Source: Amycolatopsis pithecellobii
Lineage (GTDB): Bacteria > Actinomycetota > Actinomycetes > Mycobacteriales > Pseudonocardiaceae
Assembly (NCBI RefSeq): GCF_009707865.1
Contig: NZ_WMBA01000018.1
Location: forward strand, 1 to 64,000
Direction: 5' to 3'
DNA: 64,000 nt
The number at the start of each line of letters is the position of its first letter. Positions within the stretch are counted from its first letter, which is position 1. A model generated the notes under the pieces. The model saw only the letters and a program-made list of their open reading frames with translations, searched no databases and was not told the DNA's origin. This document shows positions 15,907-22,963 of the stretch, piece after piece. The translations under genes were made by a program, and so were the position numbers.

Positions 15907-17310
15907 TCAGCCGATCCAGACCGTCTTGAGGTTGCAGAACTCCCGGATGCCCGCCGCGCCCAGTTCGCGGCCGTAGCCGGAGTCGCGGACCCCGCCGAAG
16001 GGGAGTTCCGGGTAGGACACCGACATGCCGTTGACGAACACGGCTCCGGCTTCGAGCGCGTCGACGATCCGCCGTGCCTGGTCGTCGTCGTTCGTCCACA
16101 CCGCGGAGCTCAAGCCGAACGGCGTGCCGTTGGCCAGCGCGACGGCCTCCTGCTCGTCAGCCGCCCGGTAGAGCACCGCCACGGGGCCGAATGCCTCCTC
16201 CAGGAACAGCCGCGAGTCCGGGCCCACGTTCTCCAGCAGGGTGGGCGGGTAGTACCAGCCGGTGCCCTCGGCAGGCGTGGCGGCCTTGGCCAGCACCCGT
16301 GCGCCATGGGTGACCGCATCGTCGACCTGTCCGGCGAGCTCGTCGCGGCCACTGAGTGTCGCAAGTGGACCGATGTCCGTGGTCTCCTGCAGCGGATCGC
16401 CGACCGAAAGCGCGGCGATCTTCCGGGCGAACAGCGCGGCGAACTCGTCGTACACATCGGTGTGCACGATGAAACGCTTCCCGGCGATACAGGACTGGCC
16501 GTTGTTGTTCATCCGCGCCGCCACGGCGGTCTTCGCGGCCTTTTCGAGATCGGCACCGGGCATGACGAGGAACGGGTCCGAGCCGCCGAGTTCGAGCACG
16601 GTCTTCTTGATCGCGCGCCCGGCGTGCTCACCGACGCTGCGCCCGGCGCCTTCGGATCCGGTCAGCGTGACGGCCGCGATCCGCGGGTCGGCGATGATCG
16701 AGGCGACGGCGCCCGAGCCGATCAGCAGCGAGCTGAACGAGCCGGGCGGGAACCCGCCGCGGGTGAACAGCGAATCCAGATACAGCGCGGACTGCGGGAC
16801 GTTCGAGGCGTGCTTGAGCACCCCGGCGTTGCCCGCCATGAGTGCCGGTGCGGCGAACCGCATCGCCTGCCAGATCGGGTAGTTCCACGGCATCACCGCC
16901 AGCACCACGCCGAGCGGCTGGTACTTCGTGAGCGCCTGGCCGGCGCCGACCCGCTCGGGCGCGGCCAACGGCTGATCCGCCAGGAATTCCTCGGCGTGGT
17001 CGGCGTAGAAACGCATGGTTCGCGCGCTCTTGGTGACCTCCGCGCGAGCCTGGACGATGGTCTTGCCCATCTCGGTCACGACGGCGCGGGCCACTTCCTC
17101 GCGGTCGGCCTCCAGGAGGTCGGCCGCCCGCCGCATCCAGGCCGCGCGCGTGGCGTAGCCGGTGGCGCGAAGCTGCCGCGCCGCCTCCTGCGCCGTGCGG
17201 ATACAGGTCTCGATCTCGGCCGGGCCCTGGGTGTCGAACTGGGCGAGCACCTCACCGGTGGCCGGGTTCGTCACGGCGATGGAGCGGGTGGCGGGGGCGG
17301 CTGTCGTCAT
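15907..17310 (-). CDS. NAD(P)-dependent aldehyde dehydrogenase (succinate-semialdehyde-DH-like)
   Basis: A 467-residue aldehyde dehydrogenase of the GabD1 type. It has the PWNYPIWQ entry motif, the general-base Glu in LELGGSDPFL and the nucleophilic Cys near residue 274 in NNNGQSCIAGKRF. The C-terminus REFCNLKTVW is typical of that subgroup. It oxidises an aldehyde to an acid. Together with the downstream GntR gene's neighbours it forms the minus-strand arm of the island, read toward the terminator at 15861. Substrate unknown; an aldehyde released by the 1,3-diketone or dehydrogenase steps is plausible. Confidence 0.9.
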   Translation of the reverse strand: MTTAAPATRSIAVTNPATGEVLAQFDTQGPAEIETCIRTAQEAARQLRATGYATRAAWMRRAADLLEADREEVARAVVTEMGKTIVQARAEVTKSARTMRFYADHAEEFLADQPLAAPERVGAGQALTKYQPLGVVLAVMPWNYPIWQAMRFAAPALMAGNAGVLKHASNVPQSALYLDSLFTRGGFPPGSFSSLLIGSGAVASIIADPRIAAVTLTGSEGAGRSVGEHAGRAIKKTVLELGGSDPFLVMPGADLEKAAKTAVAARMNNNGQSCIAGKRFIVHTDVYDEFAALFARKIAALSVGDPLQETTDIGPLATLSGRDELAGQVDDAVTHGARVLAKAATPAEGTGWYYPPTLLENVGPDSRLFLEEAFGPVAVLYRAADEQEAVALANGTPFGLSSAVWTNDDDQARRIVDALEAGAVFVNGMSVSYPELPFGGVRDSGYGRELGAAGIREFCNLKTVWIG

Positions 17311-17334
17311 CTGCTGCCTTTCTCATTGCGGGGT

Positions 17335-18045
17335 TCAGGGTGAGTGGTGAACGGTGAACAGTTCGGGATGGCGCGCCAGTTGCAGCCGGGTCCGGCGGAT
17401 GTGGCCGGTGGCGACCAGCGCCGCCTGGTCCGCATCGCGTTCCCGCAGCGCGCGCACCAGCATGCGGTGCTCGTCGTGCACGATGGTGTCGCCTTGTTCG
17501 AGGAAGACCCGGGTGAACATCAGGCGGTAGTGATGGGTCATGTTCCACATCCGCTGCACGATTTCGTCGAGCACCACGGTTTTCGCGCCGGAATAGGACA
17601 GGCTGTGGAATTCCCGGTCCAGCCGGAGGAACTCCTCGGCGCTGTCCGTGCTCGCCATCTGTTCGGCCAGCGACTCCATCTGATCGAAGATCTCGGCCGC
17701 GAGGCCGGGCAGGCTCGCGCGCAGCAGCAGCGGCTCGATCTGCTCGCGGATGCGGTAGAACTCCTCGCATTCGGACAGGTCGAACTGCGATACCCAGGCA
17801 CCGGAGTTGGCGACGAGCTTCACCAGGCCGTCGGCTTCGAGGATGCTGAGCGCGCTGCGGACGGGGATGCGGCTGGCGCCGTAGCGCGCGGCGAGCTCCT
17901 CCTGCCGGATCCGGCTGCCGGGCGGCAGCTCACCGGAGAGGATGGCGGCCCGCATCGCGTCGGCGATGCGGCGGCTGGTGTTGCCGATGCCCGTTTTCTC
18001 GGCGCCGGGCGCCGGGGTGCCGTTTTCGTCGGTCATGGCGCTCAT
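17335..18045 (-). CDS. GntR-family transcriptional regulator, FCD subfamily
   Basis: A 236-residue regulator. The N-terminal winged helix has the GntR signature RIADAMRAAILSGELPPGSR and EELAARYGASRIPVRSAL. The C-terminal all-helical FCD domain has metal-binding-type residues in LDREFHSLSY and later His residues (HDEHRMLVRAL, VATGHIRR). FCD regulators sense organic acids or related metabolites. I prefer ATG 18045 over the longer frame, which would run into the preceding VOC gene. It sits between the VOC and aldehyde dehydrogenase genes and probably binds the GGATAC operators at 8758 and 18596. Confidence 0.9.
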   Translation of the reverse strand: MSAMTDENGTPAPGAEKTGIGNTSRRIADAMRAAILSGELPPGSRIRQEELAARYGASRIPVRSALSILEADGLVKLVANSGAWVSQFDLSECEEFYRIREQIEPLLLRASLPGLAAEIFDQMESLAEQMASTDSAEEFLRLDREFHSLSYSGAKTVVLDEIVQRMWNMTHHYRLMFTRVFLEQGDTIVHDEHRMLVRALRERDADQAALVATGHIRRTRLQLARHPELFTVHHSP

Positions 18046-18050
18046 GATGC

Positions 18051-18575
18051 CTAACGTGCCGGATCCGCGGGGTGCCACAGGGTCACCGGCGAGTCCGCTT
18101 CGTACGCCTTGCCGTGCGGGAAGCTGACCAGTTCGAACTGCATTCCCCACGGGGCAAGGAAATAGACCCAGCGCTGCCCCTTGCTGGCGCCCCGGCTCTC
18201 GACGGGCTCACCGAGGATCCGGACGCCCTGGCCGCGCAGATAAGCGACCGCGGTGTCGAGATCGTCGACATACAAGGCGATGTGGTGACCCCCGATGTCG
18301 CTGTTGCGTGGCTGCGGTCGCCGGCCGTCGGCCGGCTCCCATTCGAAGACCTCGAAATTGGGGCCGAATCCACAGCGGTAGAAGGACAGCCTCCGCATCA
18401 CCGACCGGGGGTGCACGCCCAGCTGCGTGCGCATCCACTCGTCGTCGTGCACGAACGGGCCGAGCTGGTAGACGCGTTCACAGCCGAGCACCCCGGTCAG
18501 GAAGGCGTCCGCCTCGTCCAGATCCGGGACGGTGAACCCGATGTGTTCCGCGCCCCGCAGGCCGGGCAGTGGCAT
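18051..18575 (-). CDS. VOC-superfamily protein (extradiol dioxygenase/glyoxalase fold)
   Basis: A 174-residue two-module VOC protein. Module 1 starts EHIGFTVPDLDEADAFLTGV. Module 2 contains GGHHIALYVDDLDTAVAYL and ends FLAPWGMQFELVSFPHG, giving candidate metal ligands His11, a His in HHIAL and the Glu of FELVS. It resembles the VOC protein at 8195 in size and layout, and both are transcribed away from the same type of operator pair. Only 5 bp separate it from the GntR gene downstream. Reaction not predictable. Confidence 0.8.
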   Translation of the reverse strand: MPLPGLRGAEHIGFTVPDLDEADAFLTGVLGCERVYQLGPFVHDDEWMRTQLGVHPRSVMRRLSFYRCGFGPNFEVFEWEPADGRRPQPRNSDIGGHHIALYVDDLDTAVAYLRGQGVRILGEPVESRGASKGQRWVYFLAPWGMQFELVSFPHGKAYEADSPVTLWHPADPAR

Positions 18576-18595
18576 GGATTCCTCCTCAGATGGTA

Positions 18596-18670
18596 ATTGG
18601 ATACACTACAACCAGTTCAAGGCGTGTCAAGCCGCGATATGCCGCGAACAGGCTTGTGATTGTATCCGAT
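18596..18670. promoter_or_regulatory. Divergent promoter with two GGATAC operators
   Basis: ATTGGATACACT (18596-18607) and ATTGTATCCGAT (18659-18670) are inverted copies of one 12-bp quasi-palindrome, starting exactly 63 bp apart, as at 8758-8832. Plus strand: TTGTGA (18654-18659), 18 bp, TATGGT (18678-18683), with the right copy in the spacer. Minus strand: TTGACA, 16 bp, TAGTGT, with the left copy over the -10 region. Binding would repress both directions. Confidence 0.75.
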
Positions 18671-18743
18671 CGCTGGGTATGGTTGGCGACGCACGGCCCG
18701 GCGCGAAGCGCTTATCGGGGATCGACAGCCGCTAGGAAAGCTG

Positions 18744-20933
18744 ATGCCACGACAACGACGTTTAGAACCGATCCGGCCCTGGGTGCAGCTGAGCACCACG
18801 AAGGCCGACTGGCAGGAGGCGGATCCCGCCCTGCTGGCCGGGATGCTCGGCCAGCTGCACCTGATCCGGGCGTTCGAGGAGACCGTGCTCGAGCTCGCCT
18901 CCGAGGGCCTGGTGCACGGCCCGGCGCACTCGAGCATCGGGCAGGAAGGCGGTGCCGTCGGCTCGGCCATCGCGCTGCGCACCTCGGACGGGATGAACGG
19001 ATCGCACCGCAGTCACCACCAGTTCCTGGCCAAGTCCCTGACCCATCTCACCGGCGGCAAGGCGGATCTGGGCGCGCTGGTCAGCGCCGACGTGCTCGCC
19101 TTGCTCCGCCGCACGCTGGCCGAGATTCTGGGGCTGGCACAGGGTTTCAGCCGGGGCCGCGGTGGTTCGATCCACCTGCAGTGGCTCGAAGCCGGTGCAC
19201 TGGGCAGCAACGCGATCGTCGGGGGCGGGGTGCCGCTGGCCGCCGGGAACGCGTGGGCGCAGCGCCATTCCGGCACCGATGACGTGACCGTGACCTATTT
19301 CGGGGATGGCGCGGTCAACATCGGGTCCGCGCTCGAGACGATGAACCTCGCCGCCGCGTGGGACCTGCCGCTGTGTTTCTTCATCGAGAACAACCTTTAT
19401 GCGGTCTCGACACAGGTCGCCGAGGCGACCCGCGAGGACCGGCTTTCCGGGCGTGGGCTCGGTTTCGGCATTCCCTCGTGGAAGGTCGACGGGATGGACC
19501 CGCTCGCCGTGCACCTGGTGATGCGGGAGGCCGAAGAGGTCATGCGCGCCGGGGACGGGCCGGCCGTCGTCGAGGTCGACGTCTATCGCTACTTCCACCA
19601 GAACGGGGCGTATCCCGGCAGCGCGTTCGGCTACCGCACCAAGGAAGAGGAGGACGGCTGGCGTGAGCGTGACCCCATCGCCAAGGTGGCGGGGGAGATG
19701 CTGCGTCTCGGGCACCTCGACGAGGCCACCGCGGACGGTGTCCGGGAGCAGGCGCTGGAGGCGATGCGGACGGTCGCCGGCGAACTGCTCGAACGCGATC
19801 CGGACGACGAAGGCAAACGCCGGATCCGGCCAGGACTGTGGCCGGACCCGGCGACCGTCGACGAGGGGCTGCGCGGCGACGCCGGCGAGCTCGCCGATGT
19901 CCGGACGCTCGACCCGGCCCGATACGACGGTCCCACCACGTCGGCGCGGTTCGTCGATGCCGCGTCCACCGTGCTCGGCCGCCGGATGGAGACCGACCCG
20001 CGGGTGGTCGTCCTCGGCGAGGACGTGCACCGGCTCGGCGGCGGCACGAACGGGGTCACCAAACAGGCCCTGAAGGTCGCCGCCGATCGCGTGCTGGGCA
20101 CGCCGATCAGCGAAAACGCGTTCGCCGGCCTCGGCGCCGGGATGGCACTGGACGGCCGCTTCCGGCCGGTGATCGAGTTCATGTATCCGGACTTCCTGTG
20201 GGTCGCCGCGGACCAGGTGTTCAACCAGATCGGCAAGGCGCGGCACATGTTCGGCGGGCACAACAACGTTCCGCTCGTGCTGCGCACCAAGGTCGCGATG
20301 GGCACCGGCTACGGCTCACAACATTCGATGGATCCGGCCGGGGTGTTCGCCACCAGTTCGGGCTGGCGCATCGTCGCCCCCTCCACGGCCTCCGACTACA
20401 TCGGACTGTTCAACACCGCGCTGGCGCTGGAGGACCCGGTTCTGGTCATCGAGCACGTCGACCTCTATCCGGTGCGCGAAGAAGTGCCGGCCGGGGATCT
20501 GGACTACTTCCTGCCGCTGGGCAAGGCGGCGGTGCGCCGCACCGGTTCCGAGGTCACGGTGCTGACCTACCTGTCGATGGTGGGCAAATCGGCGGAGGCG
20601 ATCGAGGCGTCCGAAGTGGACGCCGAGCTCATCGACCTCCGCTGGCTCGACCGTGCCTCGCTGGACTGGGAGACCATCGGCGCCAGTATTCGCAAGACGA
20701 ACGCGGTGCTCATCGTGGAGCAGGGTGCTCGTGGCACGTCGTACGGCGGCTGGCTCGCCGACGAGATCCAGCGCCGCTATTTCGACTGGCTCGACATGCC
20801 GATCCGCCGGGTCACCGGCACCGACGCGAGCCCGAGCATCTCCCGCGTCCTGGAAGCCGCCGCCGTCGCCGGAGTGGACGACATCGTCACGGCGTTGCGC
20901 GAATGCCGGACCGAGCTGGGCGGGGGTGCCTGA
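18744..20933 (+). CDS. Thiamine-diphosphate dehydrogenase E1, alpha and beta fused
   Basis: A 729-residue fusion. The alpha part (about 1-370) has IGQEGGAVGSA, the SRGRGGSIHL stretch and the ThDP motif running from GDGAVN to ENNLYA (about 187-215). The beta part (about 395-729) has VVLGEDVHRLGG, ENAFAGLGAGMA, MYPDFLWVAADQV and EHVDLYPVREEV. Such E1 enzymes decarboxylate branched or aliphatic 2-oxoacids or cleave acetoin-like ketols, passing the acyl group to E2. AGGAAAG lies 4-10 bp before ATG 18744. The stop overlaps the E2 start. No E3 gene is nearby, so the shared lipoamide dehydrogenase must serve. Confidence 0.88.
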   Translation: MPRQRRLEPIRPWVQLSTTKADWQEADPALLAGMLGQLHLIRAFEETVLELASEGLVHGPAHSSIGQEGGAVGSAIALRTSDGMNGSHRSHHQFLAKSLTHLTGGKADLGALVSADVLALLRRTLAEILGLAQGFSRGRGGSIHLQWLEAGALGSNAIVGGGVPLAAGNAWAQRHSGTDDVTVTYFGDGAVNIGSALETMNLAAAWDLPLCFFIENNLYAVSTQVAEATREDRLSGRGLGFGIPSWKVDGMDPLAVHLVMREAEEVMRAGDGPAVVEVDVYRYFHQNGAYPGSAFGYRTKEEEDGWRERDPIAKVAGEMLRLGHLDEATADGVREQALEAMRTVAGELLERDPDDEGKRRIRPGLWPDPATVDEGLRGDAGELADVRTLDPARYDGPTTSARFVDAASTVLGRRMETDPRVVVLGEDVHRLGGGTNGVTKQALKVAADRVLGTPISENAFAGLGAGMALDGRFRPVIEFMYPDFLWVAADQVFNQIGKARHMFGGHNNVPLVLRTKVAMGTGYGSQHSMDPAGVFATSSGWRIVAPSTASDYIGLFNTALALEDPVLVIEHVDLYPVREEVPAGDLDYFLPLGKAAVRRTGSEVTVLTYLSMVGKSAEAIEASEVDAELIDLRWLDRASLDWETIGASIRKTNAVLIVEQGARGTSYGGWLADEIQRRYFDWLDMPIRRVTGTDASPSISRVLEAAAVAGVDDIVTALRECRTELGGGA

Positions 20934-22195
20934 TGCCCGCCGTCATCCGGATGCCCGAACTGCTCGCCGGTGCCGCCGAGGCGGTTTTGCTCACCTGGTA
21001 TGTCTCGCCGGGCGACGAGGTCACCGCGGGCCAGGCCGTCGCGGAGATCGAGGCCGACAAGGCGACCGTCGACTTCGAGGCCGAGCACAGCGGGGTCGCG
21101 GCGGGGCTGCTGGTGGAAACCGGCCAGTCGGTCGCCGTCGGCACTCCCATCCTCGTACTGGCGGGCAACGGCGAATCGGTGGACGAGGCCATGGCCGGTT
21201 TCGCTGAACCGGAGGCGGCGGCCATCCCGCCGTCTACAGCACCGTCCACTGTGTCATCCCCTGCACTGTCCACATCGGACAACGGCGCGGTGGCGACGCA
21301 ACCCGCGCCGCCGGACCGGCAGTTCGCGACCCCGCTGGTCCGCAAGCTCGCCAGGGAACATGGCGTGGAGCTGACCACGATCACCGGCACCGGCCCCGGT
21401 GGCCGTGTGGTGCGCCGTGATCTGGAACGTCACCTGGCGCAAGCGCCGACGCCCCCGGAACCCGTTGCGCCGCAGGCATCCCCGCAGCCGGCTCCCGCCG
21501 ACGAGACCGGCTACGTCGACATCCCGCACACCGGGATGCGCCGTGCCATCGCCCGGAGGCTCACCGAAAGCAAGAACACGGTCCCGCATTTCTATCTCGA
21601 GGCGGACTGCCGGGTCGACGCCCTGCTGGAGCTGCGCCGCACGATCAAGAACGACGAGTCGCTTCCGGTCACGCCCTCGGTCAACGACTTCGTGCTGAAG
21701 GCGGTGGCGGCGGCCTTCACCGAGGTGCCGGACGCGAACGTGGTCTGGACCGCGGATGCGGTGCGCAAGTTCGATTCGGTGTCCATCGCGGTGGCGGTGG
21801 CGATCGGCAACGGGCTTGTCACGCCGGTCATCCGGAATGTCGAGCGGCGTTCGCTCGGCGATATCAGCCGCACCACGGCGGATCTCGCCGCACGGGCCCG
21901 GGAGGGCGGGCTCAAGCAGGCGGAGCTGGAAGGCGGTTCGTTCGCCGTGTCGAACCTGGGCATGTACGGGATAGAGCGGTTCTCCGCGATCATTTCGCCG
22001 CCACACTCGGGCATCCTCGCCGTGGGCGCGGCGGCGAAACGTCCGGTGGCCAAGGAAAACGGCGAGCTCGGCGTGGCGACCATGATGACCGTGACCCTGT
22101 CCGGCGACCACCGTGCGCTCGACGGTGCGCTCGGGGCCCGGTGGCTGACGGCATTCCAGCGGATCATCGAGAACCCGTTGCGGATCCTGGTGTAG
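20933..22195 (+). CDS. Dihydrolipoamide acyltransferase E2
   Basis: A 420-residue E2. It has one N-terminal lipoyl domain with the lipoylation site Lys43 (EADKATVDFE), a Ser/Pro/Ala linker with TVSSPALSTSDN, and a peripheral-subunit-binding domain (ATPLVRKLAREHGVEL, GTGPGGRVVRRDLERHL). The C-terminal catalytic domain has the active-site DHRALDGALGARWL. It takes the acyl group made by the fused E1 and transfers it to CoA. Translation is coupled to E1 by TGATG. The product would be an acyl-CoA feeding central metabolism; which one is unknown. Confidence 0.9.
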   Translation: MPAVIRMPELLAGAAEAVLLTWYVSPGDEVTAGQAVAEIEADKATVDFEAEHSGVAAGLLVETGQSVAVGTPILVLAGNGESVDEAMAGFAEPEAAAIPPSTAPSTVSSPALSTSDNGAVATQPAPPDRQFATPLVRKLAREHGVELTTITGTGPGGRVVRRDLERHLAQAPTPPEPVAPQASPQPAPADETGYVDIPHTGMRRAIARRLTESKNTVPHFYLEADCRVDALLELRRTIKNDESLPVTPSVNDFVLKAVAAAFTEVPDANVVWTADAVRKFDSVSIAVAVAIGNGLVTPVIRNVERRSLGDISRTTADLAARAREGGLKQAELEGGSFAVSNLGMYGIERFSAIISPPHSGILAVGAAAKRPVAKENGELGVATMMTVTLSGDHRALDGALGARWLTAFQRIIENPLRILV

Positions 22196-22215
22196 CCGGC
22201 GCTCCACTGTGGACT

Positions 22216-22257
22216 CCCGCTACCTGCGCGGCTCCTGATCCCCGCGCAGGTAGCGGG
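22216..22257. terminator. Terminator between the E2 and TetR genes
   Basis: CCCGCTACCTGCGCG (22216-22230) pairs perfectly with 22243-22257. The hairpin overlaps the last codons of the minus-strand TetR gene and can serve both convergent genes. Confidence 0.85.
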
Positions 22258-22852
22258 TCACCATGGCGACCAGTTCGTTCTCGAAGGTCTCGACGGGGAT
22301 GGGCCGTGGATCGGCCATGAACTTGTGCGTGTTGATCTCCACGGTGAGCAGGATGATCTCCGCGGCGATGTCGGCGTCACCGACGCGGACGTCCGGGTGC
22401 CGGACGATGACGTCGCGGATCTGGGCCGTGCGCAGCTTCCCGTGCCGGTCGATCGTGTCGCGCAGCTCCTGGGAGACCGGCACCTCCTCGATCATCACCC
22501 GGAGCAACTGGGGATCGTCGCTGTGGCTGTCGATCGCGTCGCGGATGAGCGCCCGGACCGTCGCCTCCAGCGTCCCCGGCGAGAAGTCGAGCTCGTCGGC
22601 GCCGGTCCACGTGCCGCGGTCGACGTGCCGGATCACCAGTTCGGCGAGGATGGCGTCCTTGTTCGGGAAGTACTGGTACAGCGAGCCGATGGAGATGCGG
22701 GCGCGTTCGGCGATGCGGTTGGTGGTGCCGGCGGCGTAGCCGTGCTCGGCGAAAACGTGAGCAGCCGCGGTCAGGATGCGCTCGCGGGTGAGCTCGGCAC
22801 GCACCTGGCGGGGCTTGCGACGTGGCTCTAAGCGGCGGTCGGCCGAGGGCAT
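22220..22852 (-). CDS. TetR-family transcriptional regulator
   Basis: A 210-residue regulator with the TetR helix-turn-helix near the N-terminus (ILTAAAHVFAEHGYAAGTT, IAERARISIGSLYQYFPNK), preceded by a basic arm. The ligand domain is of the AcrR-like kind, not assignable to a ligand. ATG 22852 has GGAGGA 8 bp upstream, better than TTG 22879. It is divergent from the large flavin/Fe-S reductase, and the intervening 63-110 bp hold a palindrome over the promoter, so it most likely represses that gene and itself. Confidence 0.9.
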   Translation of the reverse strand: MPSADRRLEPRRKPRQVRAELTRERILTAAAHVFAEHGYAAGTTNRIAERARISIGSLYQYFPNKDAILAELVIRHVDRGTWTGADELDFSPGTLEATVRALIRDAIDSHSDDPQLLRVMIEEVPVSQELRDTIDRHGKLRTAQIRDVIVRHPDVRVGDADIAAEIILLTVEINTHKFMADPRPIPVETFENELVAMVTRYLRGDQEPRR

Positions 22853-22883
22853 CCTGGTCCTCCGAAAGCGAGTGGTCAATACC

Positions 22884-22897
22884 TGAGTTAATGCTCA
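22884..22897. promoter_or_regulatory. Putative TetR operator and promoter
   Basis: TGAGTTAATGCTCA is an inverted repeat (TGAG, 6 bp, CTCA). It overlaps a plus-strand promoter, TGGTCA (22873-22878), 17 bp, CATAAT (22896-22901). The position fits autoregulation and control of the divergent reductase by the TetR protein. Confidence 0.5.
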
Positions 22898-22963
22898 TAA
22901 TAGTGCCATGAGCTGCGAAGAAAAGAGTCCGGGCGGTGCCTCGTGAGCCCAGGGGCCCGCCGC

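Noticed and set aside
18762-20261. 499-codon minus-strand frame
   Set aside because: Antisense to the fused E1 gene, whose ThDP motifs are unmistakable.
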